Positions 30,679-38,367 of a stretch of 45,039 nt of DNA are shown piece by piece. The stretch is from the NCBI GenBank assembly GCA_030432595.1, contig JAUIGU010000033.1, forward strand, positions 1 through 45,039, in the 5' to 3' direction. Each line of letters starts with the position of its first letter. Position 1 is the first letter of the stretch. Origin of the DNA: Phycisphaerae bacterium (GTDB lineage Bacteria > Planctomycetota > Phycisphaerae > Phycisphaerales > Phycisphaeraceae). The notes under the pieces are model-generated. The model ran no database searches. It saw only the letters and a list, made by a program, of their open reading frames with translations, and had not been told where the DNA came from. The translations under genes and the position numbers were made by a program.

Positions 30679-30743
30679 GCGAACCGGGCATTGTCGGCCC
30701 TATCCCCACCGTCCGCAACCGCGCCGCCGACGTCTCATAACTC

Positions 30744-30777
30744 CCCTCTTTCCGGGAGGAGCCGGGGGAAGGTGCCG
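30744..30777. repeat. Single-arm relative of the mutY palindromic element
   Basis: This 34-bp stretch (CCCCTCTTTCCGGGAGGAGC...) matches one arm of the 22177-22290 element at most positions and keeps the imperfect CCTC/GAGG palindrome. The second arm is absent. It lies between divergent genes. Confidence 0.6.
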
Positions 30778-30835
30778 GGCGTGGGGACCAATCCAAGCGA
30801 CCAAACCCGACATTCCTGACCCCGACACCGACACT

Positions 30836-30847
30836 TAAACTGCCCCC
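30836..30847 (+). promoter_or_regulatory. -10-like box directly before the nucleoside hydrolase-like gene (leaderless candidate)
   Basis: TAAACT (30836-30841) stands exactly 6 nt before the ATG at 30848. The -35 region at 17 nt (TTCCTG) is poor. There is no Shine-Dalgarno sequence. Confidence 0.4.
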
Positions 30848-31843
30848 ATGCTCGCACTCACCAACGTCAAGCCCCGCTGCCGCGTCATCGTCGATAACGA
30901 CTTCGGCGGCGACCCCGACGGCCTGTTCCAACTCGCCCACCACCTGCTCAGCCCGGCCTGCGACATCCGCGGCGTGATCGCCTCGCACCACCACGCCGGC
31001 AACTTCTACGGCTCGCCCGGCACCTCCGCGCACAGCGCCAAAGTCGCGCGCGAACTGCTCGACATCCTCGACCCCGACGGCCGCATCCCGCTCATCCCCG
31101 GCTCAGAACCACCACTCACCGACCCCAACTCCTCTGCCGATTCCGACGCCGCGCGGTTCATCATCGACGAAGCGCTGCGCGACGACACCGACCTGCCGCT
31201 GGTCCTCTGCTGCGGCGCCGGCCTCACCGACACGGCAATCGCGTTGATGCGCGAACCGCGCATCGCCAAACGCCTCCGCATCGTCTGGATCGGCGGCTGC
31301 GAGTACGACGGCCTGGGCATCCCCTCGCCCAACGGCCCGCACCCCGAATACAACTTCACCATCGATTCCGTCGCCGCGCAGATCGTGTTCCAACAACCCG
31401 AAGGGCAGCTGTGGCAGATCCCGCGCAACGTCTACCGCCAGACGCTCGTCTCCCACGCCGAGCTGCTCGAACGCATCGACCCCAAAGGCCAACTCGGCGG
31501 GTTCCTGCTGACCAAGCTCGGCAACCTGATCGAAGCCGCCGGCCACTCGTTCGGCGAAGCCTTCGCCCTGGGCGACAGCCCGCTCGTCCTGCTCACCGCG
31601 CTCACGTCCGCGTGGGAGCCTGACCCTTCTTCGAGCGAATACATCACCCGCCCCGCGCCAAAGCTCGCCGACGACGGTCGATACCTCGACCACCCGGACG
31701 GCCGACCGATCCGCGTCTACCACCGCGTCGACAACCGCCTGATGTTCGAAGACCTGTACGCGAAGGTCGCGCGGTTCGACCGACAAGGGCATGAGGTCGA
31801 TGAAGGAAACATCGCGCCGCCTCCACACAGCACCACAAATTGA
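30848..31843 (+). CDS. Nucleoside hydrolase-like protein (IU-NH/DUF1593-type)
   Basis: A 331-residue cytoplasmic protein without a signal peptide. The N terminus reads RVIVDNDFGGDPDGLFQLAHHL, a variant of the DxDxxxDD Ca-binding motif of inosine-uridine nucleoside hydrolases (DTDPGIDDA in the classical enzymes). GVIASHHHAGN, LVLCCGAGLTDTAIALM, RIVWIGGCEYDG and PEYNFTIDSVAAQIVF follow in the usual order, the last containing the late Asp ligand. The motif departs from classical enzymes, so hydrolysis of a nucleoside or another N-/O-riboside is plausible but unproven. It precedes a carbohydrate-related cluster. It converges with the beta-solenoid gene, the two stops being 13 bp apart. Confidence 0.75.
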   Translation: MLALTNVKPRCRVIVDNDFGGDPDGLFQLAHHLLSPACDIRGVIASHHHAGNFYGSPGTSAHSAKVARELLDILDPDGRIPLIPGSEPPLTDPNSSADSDAARFIIDEALRDDTDLPLVLCCGAGLTDTAIALMREPRIAKRLRIVWIGGCEYDGLGIPSPNGPHPEYNFTIDSVAAQIVFQQPEGQLWQIPRNVYRQTLVSHAELLERIDPKGQLGGFLLTKLGNLIEAAGHSFGEAFALGDSPLVLLTALTSAWEPDPSSSEYITRPAPKLADDGRYLDHPDGRPIRVYHRVDNRLMFEDLYAKVARFDRQGHEVDEGNIAPPPHSTTN

Positions 31844-31856
31844 CCAGACGTCCGCG

Positions 31857-33779
31857 TTACGACTCTCGGACCGCACGCAAACCACGGAGCAGCAGTTCCA
31901 ACAAAACCAGAAACCCCAGCGCCGCGACCACCGTGCTCGGCTCGGGCACCAGCGTTACGGTCACGGTGGCGTCGGGGTGTAGGGCGGCCGATGCACCGCG
32001 GCCACCAATTTGGCCCACAAAGCTGAACGACGAGCCATCGGACAGTATGCCGGAGATTGCTTCACCACGTTCGGTGATCGTATATGGTTCGCCCGGGACC
32101 AAGCCTGCAATCGATTCTCCGCCAATCCTGAACTCGCTCCCATGCAAATGGAGTTCACTCTCCGCGAAGGCTCGAAATAAATTGCCAAGACTCCCGCCGC
32201 TGATATTCACGACGCTGCCTGGTAGGGCCAAGATATTGGTGCCGACGCTGCCGCCGCTGATGTTGACCACCCCTTCGGACACCTCGAGGTAGTCGCCGAC
32301 TACTCCGCCGTCAATGTTGAGGGTTGCGCCGACCACGGCGAAGTCGCTATCGAGCACCCCGCCGTCCCGGACCGTCAGCGTCTGACCGGCGCGGAGCCCG
32401 GAAGGGTCGGCACCGGCCGGTGCCGTGAGCACCATCGGTGTCGGGTCGGCCGGCGGCAACGCCTGGGTCGGGGCGGCCAAAGAGACCCCGCTTAACGCGT
32501 CATTAGAGTAGGCGTTGAACACGAAGACCGAGCCGTCCGCCAGAGTGCCGGTGAAGACATCACCCAAGTCGAGCGTGACGGTTGAACCGCTGTAGACCGC
32601 GCCGTTGAGCCGAAACTCGCCGCCGATCAGTTCAACGTCGCTGCCGACGTTTGTCTGAAACGCTCGGCCGAAGGTGCCGCCCTGAATGGTCACGACGCTG
32701 CCGTCACCCGCCGTGAATCTTGTACCAAAGCGACCACCGGTGATATTCACGTCGCTGCCAGCCCCCGCTTCGAAGAAAGAATCGACCTCTCCACCGCTGA
32801 CTGCCACGACGCTGCCGGCGTGGGCCGAGAAAAAGGTACCCACCCGGCCGCCGCTGATGGTCACCTCGCTCCCGACGTAGGCGCCGCTGAGGCCCACCGA
32901 ACCCGCGGTGATGTTCACCACGCTCTCGACCACTTCGAGGCCGGCAGCGATCTCACCGCCTTCGACATTCAGCGTGGCCCCAACCGCCCCAAAATATTCT
33001 CCAAGCACGCCGCCGTCACGAACCGTGAGGGTCTGACCCGCCCGCAGGCCCGACGGCCCGTCCGTCATGGCGGTGGTCAGCACGCGCGGGTTGAGATCGG
33101 GCGGGGGCAACGGCACGGGCGGCGCGGTCAGCGTCACCCCGCTGAGCGAATCCCCGCCTAGCGGACTGAAGATGAAGACCGAGCCGTCTTCCAGGGTTCC
33201 CGTAAAAAGGTCGGCGTCGTTAAGCGTGATGACCGATGCGTTGTAGCTGTTCTGGTTCAAGCGGAACGCCGCGCCGATCAGTTCCACGTCGCTGCCGGGC
33301 ATCGCTTCAAATAACCTTCCGAAGCTGCCGCCACGGATGCTCACCACGCTGCCCGCGTCGGCATCAAAGCCCCCGCCCAGCCGACCACCACTCATGTTGA
33401 CTTCACTGCCGGCAAAAGCTTGGAAATTCGAGCCCACCACGCCGCCGCTGATATTGACCTCGCTGCCGCTTCTCGCATCAAAAGAAGAACCCACCACGCC
33501 GCCACGCACGTTCACCTCGGTGCCGGCGATGGCATCGACAACGGTCCCGATGCGGCCGCCCTCCGAGAGATTGAGTTGCGTCGTTGATCCGAAGGCAGAG
33601 CCGATCTGTTGACCTAACTCTATGTCGGGGTCGGGCGGCAAGTTCAGCACCGTATCGAAGCGCGACGGATCGTCGGGGCCGGAGTTGAAAACCTGGGCAA
33701 CCGACGGAGAAACCACCGCAGCGCAAATCCACACCGTCACCACCGGAGCCCGCATCCACCTCAGCAACCGGCAAAACAT
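31857..33779 (-). CDS. Secreted beta-solenoid repeat protein with PEP-CTERM tail
   Basis: A 640-residue protein with a signal peptide (RAPVVTVWICAAVVSPSVAQ, cleavage near 29) and a C-terminal VPEPSTVVAALGFLVLLELL followed by basic residues, the PEP-CTERM exosortase signal. The middle consists of many ~20-residue units of the type GSVVNISGGSVG / GSEVNVSGGRLG, predicting a right-handed beta-helix. The units are arranged in three modules separated by LEDGSVFIF, LADGSVFVF and LSDGSSFSF blocks; the first two modules end in SLSGVTL/SLA-type strands. SGLRAGQTLTVRDGGVL is duplicated. A ribosome binding site GGGAGAAG precedes the ATG at 33779. It is probably a cell-surface or matrix protein; no catalytic residues were found. 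Confidence 0.85.
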   Translation of the reverse strand: MFCRLLRWMRAPVVTVWICAAVVSPSVAQVFNSGPDDPSRFDTVLNLPPDPDIELGQQIGSAFGSTTQLNLSEGGRIGTVVDAIAGTEVNVRGGVVGSSFDARSGSEVNISGGVVGSNFQAFAGSEVNMSGGRLGGGFDADAGSVVSIRGGSFGRLFEAMPGSDVELIGAAFRLNQNSYNASVITLNDADLFTGTLEDGSVFIFSPLGGDSLSGVTLTAPPVPLPPPDLNPRVLTTAMTDGPSGLRAGQTLTVRDGGVLGEYFGAVGATLNVEGGEIAAGLEVVESVVNITAGSVGLSGAYVGSEVTISGGRVGTFFSAHAGSVVAVSGGEVDSFFEAGAGSDVNITGGRFGTRFTAGDGSVVTIQGGTFGRAFQTNVGSDVELIGGEFRLNGAVYSGSTVTLDLGDVFTGTLADGSVFVFNAYSNDALSGVSLAAPTQALPPADPTPMVLTAPAGADPSGLRAGQTLTVRDGGVLDSDFAVVGATLNIDGGVVGDYLEVSEGVVNISGGSVGTNILALPGSVVNISGGSLGNLFRAFAESELHLHGSEFRIGGESIAGLVPGEPYTITERGEAISGILSDGSSFSFVGQIGGRGASAALHPDATVTVTLVPEPSTVVAALGFLVLLELLLRGLRAVRES

Positions 33780-33934
33780 CTTGACTTCTCCCAATCCGTA
33801 CTGGAGCACGCAATAAACCGAACGTGCAGGCTCGCGCGGAAAACCGAAAGTGTACCCGGCCTGCGGGGAATCACCAGCCTTCTCAAATATAAGTCGATTG
33901 GCGTTATTCCACGCTCAAAGTCGCAAGAAAAAGG

Positions 33935-33963
33935 TTGGGACAACGGATGCCCGATGATACTAT
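33935..33963 (+). promoter_or_regulatory. Sigma-70 promoter of the GHL10-dockerin gene
   Basis: TTGGGA (33935-33940) and TACTAT (33958-33963) are spaced by 17 nt. The short AT-rich leader ends in a near-perfect ribosome binding site GGAGG six nt before the ATG at 33998. Confidence 0.6.
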
Positions 33964-33997
33964 CTACATAATTCTAGAATTATTACGGAGGCAATTG

Positions 33998-36067
33998 ATG
34001 CCATATCGCCTGCAACCAATCCTTCAGTCCGCGGCCTTGGCGGGGGTCACCGGCGTGGTCGCCGCGGTGGGCACGCCCGCCACCTCCGCCCCCACCGGCG
34101 GCCCCGACGCCGCGTTCCGTGACACGCGGTCGCTGTGGATGTCGCGCTTCGAGTTCACGACCGAGGCGCAGATCCGTGAGCGCGTCGAGGCCATCGCCCA
34201 GGCCGGATTCACCGACCTGTACTTCCAGGTCCGCGGGCAGGGCGACGTGCTCTACCCCTCGGCCATCGAGACGTGGGACAACAAATACGGCGGCGGCATC
34301 GGCGCCGGGACCGGGCCGGGCTTCGACCCGCTCGCGGTCGCGCTCGACGAGGCGAATCAGCACGGCCTGGACCTGCACGCGTGGATCAACGCCATCCCCA
34401 TGTGGCGCGACTCGTCCTCGCCGCACACCGCGCCCAGCGACCCCAACCACTTCTACAACCAACGCCCGGACCTGCGGCTCAAGGACGTCAACGGCAACGA
34501 CATGCCCCTGTCCACCGGACAATACGTCGGTGTCAACCCAACGCACCCCGACACCGCCGACCACATCGCCGACCTCGCGGCCGAGCTCACCACCAACTAC
34601 GGCGCGCTCGGCCTGGACGGCGTGCACCTCGACTACATCCGCATGGTCACCAACAGCGCGTTCAGCCCGCTGACCTACCCGCAGGACCCCGCGACCCGTG
34701 CCCGCTTCAACTCAGAGACCGGGCTCAACGCGGCGAGTTCCCCCGACGCCTACAAGGAGTGGGTCGGCGGCAAGATCACCACGCTCGTCGAGCAGGTCCG
34801 CGACACGATCCACGCCATCGACCCGCAGGCCGAGCTGAGCGCCGCGGTCTGGCGGGACTACGACATCGGCAGCCGGGACTACCAGCAGTTCGCCGACGAC
34901 TGGGTGGAGAACCAGTCGCTCGATGTGGCCTACCCGATGGTCTACACGACCAGCGATTCGCTGTTCCGCGACAACGTGCTCAAGTGGAAAGCGCTGAACC
35001 AGCAGACCCCCGTCGCCATCGGCCTGGGCTCGTACCTGCACGGCGGCAGCCAGCAGACCATCGACCAGCTCGAAACCGCCCGCTACCTCGGCGCCAACGG
35101 GTTCAACATCTTCTCCTACGGCACGCTGTTCTCCGGCGGCTCGCTCACCTCCTTCGGCCAGGACGTCAAAGACTACATCGACACAATCGCCGCGCGGCCC
35201 GACGACAACCTGCCCATCACGACCTTCGAGCCCGGCGACACCAACTACTTCGACATCTCGCCGCAGCTCTCCGGCTCGAACGTCGGCATCGGCGAGAACA
35301 CCACGGCCACGCTCGTCACCGACACCGTCTTTGAGGGCACCACCGCCCAACGCCTCGACATCGACGGCGACCCCGGCGGCTGGCTGCTGCGTCATTTGTC
35401 CGGTTCGTCGTCCGGCATCGCCAACCCCGACGGCAACCGCGAGTTGATCGCCGAAGGCTACCTGGGTTTCTGGCTGCGCACGCTCGACGCGGGCATCACC
35501 GTGCGCATCGCCGTCGACGACGTCGAGGGCACCGCCGAGCGCGGCCTTGAAAAACCCGTCATCGCCGACGGCACCTGGAACCTCTACCAGTGGGACCTCG
35601 GCGACGACGCGCAATGGGAGGGCTGGGTCAACGGCAACGGCGAAATCAACGGCCAAACCGTTACGCTCGACTCGATCCAGTTCTTCGGTGCCGGCGACGC
35701 GACCGTCTGGCTCGACGCCGTGATGTTCAACCCGTTCGGCACGCTCAGCGACGCCGTGTCCATGCTCGCCGGCGACTACGACGGCAGCGGCCAGGTCGAA
35801 CAGGCCGACCTCGACCTCGTGCTCCAGAATTGGGGCATCGACGCCGATGCCAACGGCGTCCCGACGGGCTGGACCCACGACCTGCCCGACGGCCTGATCG
35901 ATCAGGCGGAGCTCGACGGCGTGTTGCTCAACTGGGGCGACACGGCCGCGCCGGATTTCCACGGCATCAACGTGCCTGAACCCGCGACCGCACTGACCGT
36001 GATGCTCGCGCCCTGGGCCTTGTCGCGGCGCACCAAGGAGCATCGGACTCGGCACCCCGCATCCTGA
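33998..36067 (+). CDS. Secreted GHL10/DUF187-type glycosidase-like protein with dockerin-like module and PEP-CTERM tail
   Basis: A 689-residue exported protein. After a signal peptide (~1-30), residues ~45-385 form a TIM-barrel of the glycosyl-hydrolase-like 10 family: DTRSLWMSRFEFTT, GFTDLYFQVRGQGDVLYPS, GLDLHAWINAIPMW, GVHLDYIRM and LDVAYPMVYTTS. A jelly-roll-like carbohydrate-binding region follows (~400-580, FEPGDTNYFDI to VWLDAVMFNP). A dockerin-like EF-hand pair begins near 592 (GDYDGSGQVEQADLDLVLQN; second half DGLIDQAELDGVLLNWG). The end is VPEPATALTVML with a basic tail, a degenerate PEP-CTERM. Substrate unknown; the position in a glycosidase cluster suggests polysaccharide or peptidoglycan breakdown at the surface. 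The start is set by the strong ribosome binding site. Confidence 0.85.
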   Translation: MPYRLQPILQSAALAGVTGVVAAVGTPATSAPTGGPDAAFRDTRSLWMSRFEFTTEAQIRERVEAIAQAGFTDLYFQVRGQGDVLYPSAIETWDNKYGGGIGAGTGPGFDPLAVALDEANQHGLDLHAWINAIPMWRDSSSPHTAPSDPNHFYNQRPDLRLKDVNGNDMPLSTGQYVGVNPTHPDTADHIADLAAELTTNYGALGLDGVHLDYIRMVTNSAFSPLTYPQDPATRARFNSETGLNAASSPDAYKEWVGGKITTLVEQVRDTIHAIDPQAELSAAVWRDYDIGSRDYQQFADDWVENQSLDVAYPMVYTTSDSLFRDNVLKWKALNQQTPVAIGLGSYLHGGSQQTIDQLETARYLGANGFNIFSYGTLFSGGSLTSFGQDVKDYIDTIAARPDDNLPITTFEPGDTNYFDISPQLSGSNVGIGENTTATLVTDTVFEGTTAQRLDIDGDPGGWLLRHLSGSSSGIANPDGNRELIAEGYLGFWLRTLDAGITVRIAVDDVEGTAERGLEKPVIADGTWNLYQWDLGDDAQWEGWVNGNGEINGQTVTLDSIQFFGAGDATVWLDAVMFNPFGTLSDAVSMLAGDYDGSGQVEQADLDLVLQNWGIDADANGVPTGWTHDLPDGLIDQAELDGVLLNWGDTAAPDFHGINVPEPATALTVMLAPWALSRRTKEHRTRHPAS

Positions 36068-36104
36068 CGGGTCGTCGCGTGGTCGTACGAGGCCCGTCGA
36101 AGTT

Positions 36105-36764
36105 TCAAGCGGTCCCACGCCGACGCCGTGCGAACGCGAGCAACGCCGCCAGCGCGGCCGCGCCGGCGGGTTCGGGCACGTAGGTCACGTCGAAGTACGA
36201 GCCGGGCAGGATGTCGAGGTAGTCGTCCGCCCCCGCGGCGGGGTCGGTGTTGAAGAGGCGCAGCGACTCGGGGGCCATCCACCGGATCGGGCCGACGCCC
36301 CCGCCCTGAACCTTCGCGCCGCCGTCGTGGCCGAACAGGACGAACGCGTCGGGGCCGGCGGAATACGTCCCGCCGTTGGTGGTGACGAGCATGTTGCGGG
36401 TGGCGATATCGCGGTGAACGATGCCTTCGGCGTGGAGGCGCGGCTCGCCGAAGGTGACCAGGTCGAACGTGAACGCTTCAACGCCGTCCGGGTCGCCGGG
36501 CGGCGCGGCCCCGTTGTAAATCGCGTTGGTGACCTGGTGGGTCTGGCCCTGATAGAGCGGGTTCTCGCCGTCGCGCGTCTCGGAAAACGAAACGTCGGCG
36601 GTGAACGCCCCGATGAATTGGACCACGTTGGGGTGGTTACCCAGACGGGCAAGCACGTGGGCCTCGTGACGAAACTCCGCCTTCGCCTTCTCGTCGGCGA
36701 AACTCTGAGTAGCGACACCACCGAGAACCAACCACAGGAGCGCAAACACAAGACGAAATGACAT
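36105..36764 (-). CDS. Secreted kinase-like protein with PEP-CTERM tail
   Basis: A 219-residue protein with a signal peptide (~1-23) and a PEP-CTERM end (VPEPAGAAALAALLAFARRR, ~196-215). Between them are pieces of a eukaryote-like tyrosine-kinase fold. An alpha-C-like helix with Glu34 runs EFRHEAHVLARLGNHPNVVQ (~30-49). The catalytic loop is EGIVHRDIATRN (HRD at 117-119, Asn124). A P+1-like segment GPIRWMAPESL (~158-168) follows. The glycine loop and VAIK lysine are absent, DFG reads LFG (143-145), and residues ~55-100 replace the beta-sheet and hinge. It should therefore not bind ATP normally and would sit outside the cytoplasm. GGAGG six nt upstream sets the ATG at 36764. It lies 75 bp after the GH5 gene on the same strand. 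Function unknown; an exapted pseudokinase is an inference. Confidence 0.7.
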   Translation of the reverse strand: MSFRLVFALLWLVLGGVATQSFADEKAKAEFRHEAHVLARLGNHPNVVQFIGAFTADVSFSETRDGENPLYQGQTHQVTNAIYNGAAPPGDPDGVEAFTFDLVTFGEPRLHAEGIVHRDIATRNMLVTTNGGTYSAGPDAFVLFGHDGGAKVQGGGVGPIRWMAPESLRLFNTDPAAGADDYLDILPGSYFDVTYVPEPAGAAALAALLAFARRRRGTA

Positions 36765-36839
36765 GAATCTCCTCCTTCTAACGCACTCAGCGTACCGGGA
36801 ACAGGCGTGACCTCCAAGCCCAAACACCGCCGATCTCGC

Positions 36840-38081
36840 TCAAGGGCCCGTCAGTAAATCGCGCAGCTTCTCGTTCTCCTCGATCTTCACCTCGGGCAGG
36901 CCGCGGATCCACGCCTCGATGGTTTCGAGCGGGTCTTCGCGCCAATTGGGCGATTGCATGGGCTCGGCGTTGGTCCACAGGCCCCACGACGCGTCACCGA
37001 TGCCACCCTGTTGTTTGTACTCCTTGAACGTCCAGGCACACATCGCCACGCCCGGGACGTCCGCAAGGTCGAAGTAACGCTTCATCATCTCGGCGCCGCC
37101 CGCCTCGTCGCGGACGACGTTGAACTCGCCGATCAGCAGCGGCGACTGCCACGCCTCCATCAACTCGACGTAGCGCGGCAGCGTGTCGGTGAAGAACGCA
37201 TCGTGCACTTCCGGCCTCGGCTCACCCCAGCCGAAAAACCCCGGGTAGAAGTGCATGTCGTACATGACATTCGTCTGCCCGAGTTCATGGGGGTCGCCGT
37301 ATACCCGGTCAAGACCGTTGGACCAGCCCGGGAAGCAGAGGATGACGTCCGGGTCGATTTCGCGCATCTCGTCGTACCACCGGTAGACGAAGTCGCGCAG
37401 CCGCCGCCGTCCGCCGCCCCAGGGCTCGTTGAGGGCTTCGTACGCGAACACGGCGGACCGGTCTTTGTAACGCTCGGCGATGGCTTTCCAGATATGCATG
37501 GCGCGGTCCTGCGCCGCCGGCTCCTCGAAGAAACGGTTGACGCCGGCCCGACCCGAGGGCCGATGGTTGTTCTGCCGACGCGGCGCACCGTGCATGTCGA
37601 TCAACACGTAGATGCCGCGCGCCTCGCACGCCGCGACCGCCCGGTCGAAGTGCCGGTACCAGTCGTCCTTGAGCACGCCGGGCTCGGCCTCGACCACGTC
37701 GTAATCGAATCCCAGCCGTACGAAGTTGAAACCGAACGCGCGGATGCGGTCGAAGTCCGCGTCGGTGAGGAAGCTCTCATACCACAACTCCATGAGTCGT
37801 TCGGCCTCGTCCTGCCCGAAACGCTCGACAAAGATCTGCTTGAGCGTCCAGCCGTCCGGCAGGCGGTGGGGGTTGTCCGGAAACACGCCCGGCTCGATGA
37901 GCAGCCAGTTCCCCAGATTCACACCGCGAAGCGGCAGAGCCTGGCCCGTCTCCGCCTCGACCACGGACGTCCCCCGCGCGGCCAGGCGAGGCATCGGCTC
38001 GGGCAGGGTGCACGCGGTCATGGTCAAACACACCAGAAATAACAAAAGCGAAAAACACAATGACGGGATCGATGGTTTCAT
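36840..38081 (-). CDS. GH5 family glycosidase lipoprotein (cellulase or exo-beta-glucanase-like)
   Basis: A 413-residue protein with a lipoprotein signal ending LVCLTMTAC (Cys near residue 24). The GH5 barrel shows LPLRGVNLGNWLLIEPGVFP (~45-64), FDRIRAFGFNFVRLGFDYDV, GIYVLIDMHGAPRRQNNHRP, the acid/base Glu in YEALNEPWGGG (~residue 217) and the nucleophile Glu in LLIGEFNVV (~residue 318). The GVNLGNWL start is typical of the exo-1,3-beta-glucanase/cellulase branch. It acts at the membrane surface on beta-glucans, judged by family. It is divergent from the GH43 gene across a shared 286-bp regulatory region and followed by the kinase-like PEP-CTERM gene, with which it may be co-transcribed. Confidence 0.9.
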   Translation of the reverse strand: MKPSIPSLCFSLLLFLVCLTMTACTLPEPMPRLAARGTSVVEAETGQALPLRGVNLGNWLLIEPGVFPDNPHRLPDGWTLKQIFVERFGQDEAERLMELWYESFLTDADFDRIRAFGFNFVRLGFDYDVVEAEPGVLKDDWYRHFDRAVAACEARGIYVLIDMHGAPRRQNNHRPSGRAGVNRFFEEPAAQDRAMHIWKAIAERYKDRSAVFAYEALNEPWGGGRRRLRDFVYRWYDEMREIDPDVILCFPGWSNGLDRVYGDPHELGQTNVMYDMHFYPGFFGWGEPRPEVHDAFFTDTLPRYVELMEAWQSPLLIGEFNVVRDEAGGAEMMKRYFDLADVPGVAMCAWTFKEYKQQGGIGDASWGLWTNAEPMQSPNWREDPLETIEAWIRGLPEVKIEENEKLRDLLTGP

Positions 38082-38318
38082 GTGATTCAGAACGCTGAAG
38101 GGCGTGAGGACATGCGACAGAACGGAGATTTGCCCCGATGATACGGAAATGGACATCGGCAGCCTTCCCGTGGCCCGATGCCTCGCTCCGATGGCGATCA
38201 GCCGGGCGGCAGAGGGTCGGCGGGAGGCTTTCGACTCGCCCGCCTCTTCGCACCCGACCGCCGAAACACCGATCCGGAAAAAGGCGGAAATCACGCGTTT
38301 ATCGGGTATCCTTGGGGC

Positions 38319-38344
38319 ATCTCATTTCGGCTCGGACGTGAGAT
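38319..38344. promoter_or_regulatory. Inverted repeat before the GH43 gene, possible operator
   Basis: ATCTCA (38319-38324) and TGAGAT (38339-38344) form a 6-bp dyad with a 14-nt gap, 23 nt before the ATG at 38368, in the region between the divergent GH5 and GH43 genes. No clear -35/-10 pair was identified. Confidence 0.25.
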
Positions 38345-38367
38345 TTGACCGAATCCCCGAGGTCTCA

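Noticed and set aside
33820-33860. Sigma-54-type promoter upstream of the beta-solenoid gene
   Set aside because: A TGG...GC pair on the minus strand is present but the spacing between the GG and GC elements is one base short and the flanking consensus is poor.
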